Below are positions 32,283-41,027 of a stretch of DNA of 64,000 nt, one piece after another. Each line of letters begins with the position of its first letter. The stretch's first letter is position 1. The translations under genes and the position numbers were made by a program. The DNA lies in contig NC_063022.1 in NCBI RefSeq assembly GCF_020509005.1, forward strand, positions 2,604,001-2,668,000, in the 5' to 3' direction. Source of the stretch: Fulvia fulva (taxonomy: Eukaryota > Ascomycota > Dothideomycetes > Mycosphaerellales > Mycosphaerellaceae). Under the pieces are notes generated by a model. The model searched no databases and was not told the DNA's origin. It worked only from the letters and a program-made list of their open reading frames with translations.

Positions 32283-33490
32283 TGTCACCAAAAAAGACAT
32301 CAACCACGGAGGCTTTGCTCGCACCTACAAGCTTTTTGTCGCCGCAAGACGCCAAACCTTCGACCGAGTCGAAAGAAGTCTGCACGTCTTCGCCCCACTT
32401 GTTGAGTAGCATCGTTAGACCTGATGTCGTGTTCGACGTCCCTACACTGAGCGCAGCACCCTCCGACCCAGAATCAGGACAGTTCGGCAACGATGTCATC
32501 CTTTCAACTTGGCGTCTGGCTTATGGGCCAGACAGGTCGCATCTGTTACGCTTACCCAACGAAACGCTCCTTCACGCCTTTACCCATCTTAGGCTCCAGG
32601 ACATGATCCAAGCGAGGCTCGTCTGCCACTTTTTCCGGGGACTTATCGACTACCACTGCGACTATGACATCTTGGTGCTAGAGCCACAATTCTATTACAC
32701 ACCTCTTGAAATGCTTGCCAGCAACGCACAACACGACATCCTACAATTCGACTATCTTGAGATCCTGGCTGAAATGGTGGCACGAAGAGCCCTCTGCAGC
32801 TCCCGCAAATACCCTTACATTCTGACGATATATGTCATGATGGACATGTTCATGCGACGAGGACCGGATAGCGATGTTGGGACTCAAAAAGACACCTGGA
32901 AAGCCTTTTGGGAACTTGGATATACCATTTGGCAAACTCACATTCAAAAACACTCGCCACATCACGGTCTAATTTGTTCAAATTGGGAGCCATGCGAGGA
33001 TGTCGGCGATTTTGTTAACAGAGCGCACCACCCAGTTCTTGATCAATTTGGAATTACGCGAGCAAAGTTGGATCTTTGGTACGGCAGCCTCGTGACTACG
33101 CCAGGAGGCTATCTTCGAGGTGTTCCAGGGCCACGTCGTGCGAAAGACCCTTGGCCGAGGCCCATACTATCCCATCTCTGCTTAACGGGACTTTACGCCT
33201 ATGATGGTGAAAGCTCAGTACAGCCCACGTCGTATGGCCTGATGCTGCATCACAGACCACCTGTTATGCCGGATGCATCGACGCGACTTGCCAATTTGCT
33301 CGGGATAGCAGAGCTACCCACTCGCTTCGAGGCATTCGGTGAGTTGTTTGAGGACGGATATGCTTTCGCTTGGTGCGCACATTCGCAGCACGTCTATGGC
33401 ATGCTCAGAGCGGCCCTGAGGAGCCAAAGCGGTAGAAGGTTGACACGATTGGGAAAAGCAATGTTCATGGAAGGCATCTATCTCGCTTGA
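32282..33490 (+). CDS. F-box protein (tandem paralogue 2)
   Basis: 402 aa, single exon, starting MSPKKTSTTEA. A short N-terminal region (~80 aa, against 450 in paralogue 1) leads to the F-box RLPNETLLHAFTHL / MIQARLVCHFFRGLID (about 85-125). The C-terminal half matches paralogue 1 block by block: MVARRALC, YPYILTIYVMMDMFMRRG, FWELGYTIWQTHIQKH, TPGGYLRG, CLTGLYAY, RLANLLGIAELPTRFEAFGEL and GYAFAWCAHSQ. The conserved half probably recognises a substrate. The two genes differ mainly by loss or gain of the disordered N-terminus. Confidence 0.85.
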   Translation: MSPKKTSTTEALLAPTSFLSPQDAKPSTESKEVCTSSPHLLSSIVRPDVVFDVPTLSAAPSDPESGQFGNDVILSTWRLAYGPDRSHLLRLPNETLLHAFTHLRLQDMIQARLVCHFFRGLIDYHCDYDILVLEPQFYYTPLEMLASNAQHDILQFDYLEILAEMVARRALCSSRKYPYILTIYVMMDMFMRRGPDSDVGTQKDTWKAFWELGYTIWQTHIQKHSPHHGLICSNWEPCEDVGDFVNRAHHPVLDQFGITRAKLDLWYGSLVTTPGGYLRGVPGPRRAKDPWPRPILSHLCLTGLYAYDGESSVQPTSYGLMLHHRPPVMPDASTRLANLLGIAELPTRFEAFGELFEDGYAFAWCAHSQHVYGMLRAALRSQSGRRLTRLGKAMFMEGIYLA

Positions 33491-33513
33491 GCTGTCAGTT
33501 CCGTTGTGGTTGA

Positions 33514-33984
33514 TCAGGATTGGCGTTGAAAAACGCGCGGGGAAATGGAGGATGGCCACGAGTTGAGTGGTGATATTAGTAGCTTTTGGGAAGAGCTGGC
33601 TGGCGATGAGTAGGACAGGTGGCATACCCAAGAAATTGGGTTCGATACCTGTGCCTTGTAGCTCTCATTGAAGTGACTGTCTGCTTGAAGTTCTCTACAC
33701 CATGTGTCGAAGATGCCAGTCAGAATTCGCCGAGCAGGCTCGGGAGGTAGCCTGACTAGTGATGCCAGATTATCGCTCGCCCAGATCCGCTCCTGGCGAC
33801 ACTGACCTGTATGATCGAGGTGAACTCGACCTTGCTCTGCCAGAAGCTGTAGGTGTCTCGCTGTACCTTCTCGATCTTGCCAAACTCGAAATGCATCTTC
33901 AGACACTCGCGAAGGGCCTCTCGCCAGTCTGATCAACAAGCAAGTCATTCTCCAAGGTTTGCAATCAAGCCTTGTCACAAGCAA
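33514..33984 (-). CDS. Doubtful open reading frame, unknown
   Basis: A 156-codon frame starts 23 bp beyond the F-box stop on the other strand. The middle third reads like protein (LASLVRLPPEPARRIL, then TWCRELQADSHF), while the ends do not. No domain, signal peptide or membrane segment is visible. It could be a small orphan gene, a decayed gene or chance. It is kept because nothing else explains the stretch. Confidence 0.2.
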   Translation of the reverse strand: MLVTRLDCKPWRMTCLLIRLARGPSRVSEDAFRVWQDREGTARHLQLLAEQGRVHLDHTGQCRQERIWASDNLASLVRLPPEPARRILTGIFDTWCRELQADSHFNESYKAQVSNPISWVCHLSYSSPASSSQKLLISPLNSWPSSISPRVFQRQS

Positions 33985-34229
33985 GCAAGTTGGAAGCCTA
34001 TAGCTTAGTCAGTATTTTCAAACAATCAAGCGGTGTTTTCTCCTTCGTTTACAAGCCTTGTGAGCATGTCTGTGTCGTTTTACAAGGTGTTGTTAATGAT
34101 ATTCAAGGTCATGTCGATCTAAGAAGGTGGAATTCTAGGAAGTGCGGACCTATCTCCAAGCCAATCGGATCACGTACCGACAGTCACGTGCTTTCCAGCT
34201 TCAGTTTTCCCGACTTCTCAATTCCGACG

Positions 34230-34640
34230 CGTCTATCTCAACCTCCAAGCATCAACTTCACGACCTCACTACACCATAACATAGACTCGCAGCAAGTTAA
34301 AACTGGCAGTGTGCTTTCAACCGTACTAGATACTGAAGATCTGTTCGCGCCGACTATCGAGATCGACGCCGTGAGCAACAAAGCCGACATATCCAAGGTG
34401 CTAGGGAAGAGAAAGCACGACTTGCTTGACTAGCTAGATTGGACGCGACTGAAGGCCTATTGCCGTACCTCACAAGACCGCAACCACTCATCATTTATTT
34501 AGAACTACGGCTGGCCTATTAAGGACAAAGATGGGCTCGAATGCTAGCTCTATAAGCTATGCCACAGCGCTAGTGGAAAAGAGAAGGGCATCTATAAGAC
34601 CAACGTCTCTACGATGGCCTGCTTCACCGCCCTTAAAGGC
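34230..34640 (+). pseudogene. Decayed transposase N-terminus, hAT/BED-finger type
   Basis: One frame reads through three TAG stops (34431, 34500, 34545). It contains KRKHDLLD, then NYGWPIKDKDGLEC, LYKLCHSASGKEKGIY and T-x-A-C-F-T-A-L. The spacing W...C-x-x-C-H...T resembles the BED-type zinc finger that opens fungal hAT transposases. The stop at 34545 sits where TGG (Trp) would be expected, which fits RIP-type C-to-T mutation on the other strand. No full transposase, terminal inverted repeats or target duplication were found. The family call is tentative. Confidence 0.4.
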
Positions 34641-35563
34641 GTACAGGGAGGGTTCTCTGGCGGTCGGCATGTCGTCGATGGCCAGCTAGCAGATCTTAGA
34701 CCAGAGCTCGGCGGGTAAGTCGAGGAGACGGAAGGGCTGGTTGTGTCAGGCGAGGGAGTATCGGCAGTTCTGTTCTCGGCTTACCTTGTCCGGAACAGCG
34801 GTCTGTGGAGAGGTCGTCTTGCCGATGGCGCGTGCGATTTCTGTCGAGTCTCCGACCATGGTGGAGATGTAATGTATGTATTTTTTTTTTGCAAACGCGA
34901 TGTCGCAGTGAAGGCAAAAACTGTTTAAGAACAGCGTTCGCTTGTGTATAGCTTGACGAAGCTTGGACCAGTGCACGGGCCATTCATGTGAACACAGCTT
35001 TCACGGCAACATTATCACCATAGACACTAGCGACAAATCCACGAATACCATGACAGATACGATGAAATGGAGACATTCAATTAAATACTGTCGGGATTCA
35101 GAATCTGCAGTACATCCCAGTTGGCTTCACATGGCAGGTCTGTTGTCGCCGTCGATTGAGAGACTGAACTTCCCAAAACAACCAGTGGGTCGGGCCTGCC
35201 TTATCGATGGCATCCCAATCCAATTCTACATTGATTCCAAAGGAACAGAGCTTATTGACTCTAGCTTCCAGCTGCGCTTTTGCAGGTAATGCTTGGAAGC
35301 TTTGGCCACGTACGAAAGAGAGTCACGGCCGTTGAGCAGGGAAGACTTTTCCAGCAGGCCATAGCTTCAGCACTGACTAGAATATTGAAGAAGCCCACGC
35401 GTTGAAACCAGAGTTTGCTTCCAAGAGCGATCACGAAGTACAATCAACTTCCATCGAGTGCTCTGTCACAACACCTTCAGACTCACGACAGCAATCGTCC
35501 GCCGTAAGAATGATCAATCGAAGCGATGCAGGACTATCACTGACTCCAACAGTCCAGATCACG
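34641..35563. other. Intergenic region upstream of the secreted-protein gene
   Basis: No supported gene. A 12-base T run lies near 34880. Two small frames (34746-34976 minus, 35050-35289 plus) look only mildly protein-like. The plus-strand frame that continues into 35564 is leader of the secreted-protein gene. Confidence 0.35.
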
Positions 35564-36015
35564 ATGGCCCGCATCACCGCAATCCTCGCCCTCGCCAGCG
35601 GTATCCTCCTTCCAGTCACCAAAGCTTGGGTCGTAGCCCTCATCAACGACAACAACTGCAACACCGCAGCCGCCTACTACTCATACCACGGCGAGGGCAT
35701 GGGCAACTGCATCAAGGTCGGGGATAACGTCGACAACTGCCTCTACGTGGCCAACGGCGGCAACGAGGGCTGTGGTAGCCAGAACCTCATCACCAAGTCG
35801 AACATGGGCATGACGATGGCGGACGGTGAGTCGGATCACGTACCAGGGGCAGCGAGGACAATGCTGATGGCTCAATAGGTACTCAGTGCTTCATGGGCCA
35901 GGACAATCGCTGCTCAATGAACCAGATGTTCAGCTTCGGCTGTAGCCTTCCAGCTGCTGTCCAGCCAGCCACTGCTCTCGAGTCTGAGTTCTACGTCCAG
36001 TGCTGGGACGTTTAA
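35564..36015 (+). CDS. Small secreted eight-cysteine protein (effector candidate)
   Basis: Exons 35564..35825 and 35879..36015 give 132 aa. The start is the ATG at 35564 because a signal peptide begins there (MARITAILALASGILLPVTKA, cleavage near residue 21); the longer upstream frame would bury it. The mature protein (~111 aa) has exactly eight cysteines, an even number consistent with four disulfides. It is Gly/Asn-rich with CNTAAAYYSY and ends FYVQCWDV. The 53 nt intron is phase 1 (GTGAGT...AATAG). There are no membrane helix, GPI signal or enzyme motifs. Secreted proteins like this include host-interaction effectors and antimicrobial proteins; the role here is unknown. Confidence 0.82.
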
Positions 36016-37470
36016 GAAGCAAGCAAAGGTCCCGGTCGATGTGCTGAGTAACGGCTCAACATAGCAGAAATGATGTCGGTGACCAGGATATGACTCACTC
36101 CTCGAGCGGCGTCTCTATACATACAGGATAGAGTGCTCAAGCTTAGGTGTGGGGGCTGCTCATCATAGGAAGACAGCTCTCTTGGCTTCCCCCGGTTGTG
36201 ATTGTTGAATAGATGACCAATCATGTATGACTCTTTGTTGCCTGGCTCTTTCATTTCTCCCCTATGCTTGTCCACCTATTGGAACAGGATCTGTTGGTAG
36301 CCATGTGAGGGTGATCGTTGGGAATGGCATAATTGCGAGACTGCAGTCTATGCGGCCTGATAGCAAGTGTGCTCTATGTAAGGTCAATACGATGACAAGG
36401 TAATCCTCATCGCGCGTCGGCTGGCCAACAGGGCGGCCCACTCAATGTCTGACGTTTCTAGGCAATTCTGGCCTGATCGACTTGATGTAATCTGTCAGCA
36501 CAAAGAGAACATCAACCGTCCTGCTACACCACTTCCACCATCACCGGTAGCCTTCACCATAGATGTCCTACCAGCGTCTCGACCGGCATCGAGAACCATT
36601 GAAGCCGAGACAGTACGAGCGCATCAATAGCGGTCAGCGGATCACCGAGAAGCAACCTGACCTCTTCGGATTAAAGAACTATAGCCCAGCAATAATCAGC
36701 AGCTATCCCGTTGGCTCGAGGGCTTCGGCGAAAGTCGTCGGGCATTAAACGACTAAGAGGTACAAGAAAAGTGGAATGCTTCCAGTATCGTGCACTCTGC
36801 AAGTGCAGATAGAGCGAGAAGATCTAGCACTGTCCGCAAGCGCCCTTGTAATTGTCCAACTCGGGAGATGAGCGATCAGCGATCTTCGACGTGTCCAAAT
36901 TGTTTTGCCTGGTAAGAGAATGATCACACCCTACGACATCCCATAGCAGGCGAGGATCCTGCTGCATACATCTAATCTGATCGCCCTGTCTAATCTGCAT
37001 ACGTCCAGCCACTCGACCGTGAACGGGGAGACAGGGCCGGGAAGCAGGCTCATGAGCACCAAGCGAGCCTCATGTGGTGAGGCTCAACCTCTAGTAGTAG
37101 GCTAGGCGGAAGAACATCAGCTGCGTGCGTCGAGTCCACCTGTGCCGACACTGCGTTGGCGCAATGGTAGACTGCCGGCTGTACGCAGAACTCTACGAGT
37201 CATTGGAGCCGTAATATGCGCATGAAAGTGTTGTCAAGCTAGCCAGTACGTCCTTCCTTCCGGAGAACCCTGTACGGGGAATGCCGATAGTTCGAGCCTT
37301 ATGTGACAGGTGCATAGCTGGCGTCTGGCTACTGTACAAGTTTGTTTGAGCCTACAAGCGTGGTTTCCGCAAAGTGCCACAGTCACATGCATAGCAGGCC
37401 ACATCATCCGAAGGACCTTTTTCGGTCTGAGACATACAAGCGCACGTCAAGCGCCCAGCGCTCTCCACCA
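36016..37470. other. 1.45 kb without a supported gene
   Basis: Short frames only. A tRNA box-A-like word (TGGCGCAATGGTAG) at about 37154 has no box B at tRNA distance. The rest shows no repeat or domain. Confidence 0.45.
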
Positions 37471-38772
37471 TTACGCCTTCCTCATCACATCTTCATGACT
37501 CTCATTAAAAAGCGCCACAATCTTCTTCCCGACCTCAGTTTCCAACTCCGTCCCATCTCTCGCGACTTTCACCTCTTTGTTGTTATTCCAAGGGTTTCTG
37601 ATGCCCTTCGTCCGCTGGAACGTCACTTTTCTGACTGACAGCCATTCCACCTTGAACGGCCTACTTCTAACGTGACCATCTTGCTCTGCCCGATCGAGGG
37701 CGCTCATAGTGCTGGACACAATACCATTATCCTCGTGCTGTACTTCCCAGAACATAGTGCCGCGGATGGTGTCATCTATGATGTAGCCTGGGGCCGCGGT
37801 GGATGTTGCCGCTGTTTCGGTGATCTTCAAGGTGTCGTTCTGCTTTGACGGAGTAGTGGTGGAGGTATCACTAGTCAGTTGTGGCGGTGAATGTCCCAAC
37901 GGCGAAGAGAGCATTCGAGCGTAGCCAAAATACTCACCAGACTTGTTGACAGAGAAGATCATGTAGACGTTCTCAGCCTCGCGGAAGGCATCGTCCAAGG
38001 CCCGTTGATTGTGTGGTTGCGTCTCCCATGTTCCAAACTGGAGACTGTTGTGCAGATCTTCCTTTGTCAGACTCTTAACGACGAAGTATCTATCTTTGGG
38101 CATTGATGGAAGGCTGGTAGCAAGTGTCGTTTCCTCCTGCACGCCGTCCTCTGGCTTGGTGTCGCTGTCGTGCTGTATGCCAAGCCCATTCAGGCTTGAC
38201 GACATGCTATCGGATGACCCAGTCATTATCGAGCTCGCATCCCTGACAGAGCTGACAGGGCTATCGCTTTGTAGTGAAGACCTGCTAGAGCTAGACGTCT
38301 CCCGTGGGACTGTTGGCTCTCTCCTCAAGCGGCACAGCAGTCGCACAGAGCCGAACAAAGAGTGGTTGAACCTCTCCACGGCTGCTACGCAAGCATCCTC
38401 TGTGTCATAGTTGACGAAAGCACAATTTGACTTCGCCATCAGGAAGACACTTTCGATGTCCCTGATGGCTTCATGTGAGAAGTGGTCTTTCAAAGCCTCA
38501 ATCGAAGCACCCATCGGGATGTTCCCCACCCAGACGGCATGTCCTGATCGTTTCGGCTTTCGTGGTGGGCCCCTTGCTAGTGAAGACGAAGCTGGCGATA
38601 TTGGCATTTGAGCTGGGCGAGCGGTCTGCGGTGAGGGTAGTTTTGTACTACTGCAGTGGTTACAGCTCGATCCCACCCCGTCGTTGACGTTGACCATGGC
38701 TGGAGCATGCATAGCACGATGGCCAAAGCCGGACGACGTTGTTCGGTTGTTACCATACCCATAGTGTGTCAT
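37471..38772 (-). CDS. RRM-YTH RNA-binding protein (m6A-reader family)
   Basis: 433 aa from the ATG at 38772, but the N-terminus is probably longer (see 38773-39137). An RRM lies at about 70-150 (HAVWVGNIP, RNP-like CAFVNYDTED), then a Ser-rich linker. The YTH domain (about 225-420) has RYFVVKSLTKEDLHNSLQFGTWETQPHN, YMIFSVNKSGEYFGYARML, then after an insert FKVEWLSVRKVTF and RNPWNNNKEVKVARDG. Two tryptophans sit where the aromatic cage for N6-methyladenosine is expected. The insert between the YTH strands (TSDTSTTTPSKQND...) is long. RRM plus YTH is a layout seen in filamentous fungi; the natural RNA targets are unknown. Confidence 0.85.
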   Translation of the reverse strand: MTHYGYGNNRTTSSGFGHRAMHAPAMVNVNDGVGSSCNHCSSTKLPSPQTARPAQMPISPASSSLARGPPRKPKRSGHAVWVGNIPMGASIEALKDHFSHEAIRDIESVFLMAKSNCAFVNYDTEDACVAAVERFNHSLFGSVRLLCRLRREPTVPRETSSSSRSSLQSDSPVSSVRDASSIMTGSSDSMSSSLNGLGIQHDSDTKPEDGVQEETTLATSLPSMPKDRYFVVKSLTKEDLHNSLQFGTWETQPHNQRALDDAFREAENVYMIFSVNKSGEYFGYARMLSSPLGHSPPQLTSDTSTTTPSKQNDTLKITETAATSTAAPGYIIDDTIRGTMFWEVQHEDNGIVSSTMSALDRAEQDGHVRSRPFKVEWLSVRKVTFQRTKGIRNPWNNNKEVKVARDGTELETEVGKKIVALFNESHEDVMRKA

Positions 38773-39137
38773 TGTCGGGGTTGGTCTCGCGAGTTGCTGT
38801 GAACTGACAGCATCGCGAAGTGCTGGTATGGGGCAAAGGCGCCATGGGGAGGAAGCTGCTGTGGTGAGTGCTGTCCATGCACAAGAGGCCGACCATGGTA
38901 AGGCTGCTGATGCATGGTATTCCAGAACTCAGGCTGATTGTACTGGGTGTTATAAGGCGGCATGCTGAGACTGGTATGTGCACTCTGGTTTCCGCTGTGG
39001 TGATGGCTATGCGCTGGGTTGTTTCCAGGCGCAATCATCTGAGGATCAAGGAAACCGTCGTTGTAGTTCCACGATGAGTGGTAAGTCCTTGGGTCGTGCC
39101 AGACGTGGGGAGTCATGAAAAAAGTCTCGCAGTTCAT
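38773..39137 (-). other. Probable N-terminal coding part of the YTH gene, out of frame
   Basis: From the ATG at 39137 a frame encodes a Pro/His/Gln-rich low-complexity stretch (WNYNDGFLDPQMIAPG, QPYHGRPL, QHSPQQLPPHGAFAPYQHF), the usual N-terminus of YTH proteins. It ends at a TGA (38769-38771) that overlaps the YTH start. The YTH frame is open upstream of its own ATG for some ten codons (QQLARPTPTM). An 86 nt intron with donor GTGCAT and acceptor CACAG would join the two, but both sites are weak. The alternatives are a one-base indel or assembly error. Confidence 0.5.
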
Positions 39138-41027
39138 GTCGATTGACCAGTAGGTTGCTCCTGTAAGGTTACATAAAGCGGTGTAGTATGCGAGAGTAGT
39201 CTGACCAAGTAACCTAGGATGAGTCCAGGGGTCTAAAGCAACGAACACGGAGAGGGTCGATATCACCTTGTGATGGATTTGCCGCCTCAATCTATCTATA
39301 CCTCTGCTCATATCACGATCGATGCCATGGCGTAGTGGAGCAGCTCTCCGACTGTGAAGGAGACTTCTCCGACGTAGCCACGCAGAACAGCCAGTTGTTG
39401 ACTACGGGCGGCCCATGTCTGTTGAAATGAATCTGCCGAAGACGGAGAGACCAGGGTATTCCAGGTATTCGCAGCCACAATGACTGAAGTACACGGCCAG
39501 AACTGGCCAAGCGTATCCGGTCAACGCACGAAGCGTTGACCAAACGGCCGTGGAGACGTCAAAGGATGGTGGCCGATTGAACTCAGAGGTCTCGCTTAGC
39601 TGCACTCCGTGAGCCGTATGCAACGCGAAGGCAAGCAGACCTCGGGAGGCATCATAGCTACCTCACATTCTTCGGGCAAAGAATGATCATTGATGGTCCC
39701 CGTAATGCATCCGTTACCCACCCGACGCTAGAGATGAGCACATGCAGGTACTCAACGACCAAGCTCGCCAGGATCTTGCGGAACACAAATACATGCACTG
39801 CGCAAGATGCTTCGAGCTTAGCTGAAGCAAGATGCAATTCGATACCGCATATTACAGTTGCCATGTCGAAGGACTCTGCGTCCACTTCGTGTAATTTCGC
39901 TGTGTGACGAACGTCTTTGCCGTGCAATGGCGAGGTTTACCAAACGTTTAGTAGTTGAAACAACGGGAAGCAAGTATGAAGACGCCCAGTCTTTGGTCCA
40001 AAAGTCAAAATCAACCAAGTAACGTCGGAAGATTGCACACCCACAGCGATGCAGTGCTCGCCAATTGGCAGGTGAACCTCCACGGAGCTTTGACCGCCCC
40101 CGATCATGTGCCACTCTGGCTGCAAGTACGTCGATACTGTGTGACCATTCGCGACCGCTGCAGTAAGTTCACAGTACTCCGCACAAGTGTGATGCTCGAG
40201 CCCAGGAAGTACGCCCGGGGTGTTGACCAATAGCGCACCGAGGACATAGGGCTGAAATCAAGGGTCGCTTAGCACACGTTCGCAGATCCGCCTCACGGCG
40301 GAGCACGCTCCAAGCGACTGGCTAACGACTCGTGGATCAATGCCGTTCGGAAGAATTTGTTGACGTGCGGCTCTGTGTTGGCGCGTCTTGTGAACAGTGA
40401 CCTTCGACAGGAGACGCACTGCCGAATGCTGCATTGCGACAATCCGGAATAAGTACCGGAACACCTCATGGGGCAAGAGATCATCCAGCTGAGATCTCCC
40501 CAGACCTATGGTCGGCTGATTGGCCGAGATCCACAGCGCAATCCTTGTCCTCAACCAAGAAGTTCACCTTCGAGCTCACGGCCTTCGTGCCGGTCTCAAG
40601 CAAGGTCGAGCTGAACGCCACACGAGACTCGACGAAAGTGCCATGCACATGCCCTGCGTACGGACAACCAAGATCTCAACACGCAGAAAGAATGAAGAGT
40701 ATGTCGCAATCGACAGGGAAGGCAGCTCGGCATCAGGGAATCGGCGCATGGCTAACCTGTGACTGTTCATGATCCTAGCGGGAGCCATGCCATTCCAATC
40801 AAGAACAGCACGCATGCTCCGGTGGTATCGATATCGCATCTTAGCGATCACACCATTATTGACCCCTGGGGCGGCCTTCCTGCGGCGGCGCCGTCAGCTT
40901 ATGCCACAGCGTGTGTCTGAGATCGAGGCGGACCAGACCCTGGCAACATGGGTCCATGATCGTGAATCCTAGAACGAACGATCTGGCCTTTGTGACCACC
41001 AAACAGCTGAGATTGAGACTGCCTGAA
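39138..41027. other. 1.9 kb without a supported gene between YTH and the Zn-cluster regulator
   Basis: About a dozen frames of 60-110 codons exist on both strands. The most protein-like are minus 40258-40554 and minus 40576-40851, without recognisable domains or joins. The first ~170 bp probably include leader or another 5' exon of the YTH gene, since that frame stays open to 39311. No repeats were seen. Confidence 0.4.

Noticed and set aside
33590..33670. GGTTCGATACC resembling a tRNA box B
   Set aside because: No matching box A or cloverleaf upstream; T-stem pairing fails.
34746..34976. Minus-strand small frame with a GTAAGC donor
   Set aside because: Low-complexity product, no acceptor giving a sensible second exon.
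37145..37310. tRNA-like box A (TGGCGCAATGG) with a GTTCGAGCC word further on
   Set aside because: The box B-like word lies about 135 bp away and no acceptor or T stem can be paired.
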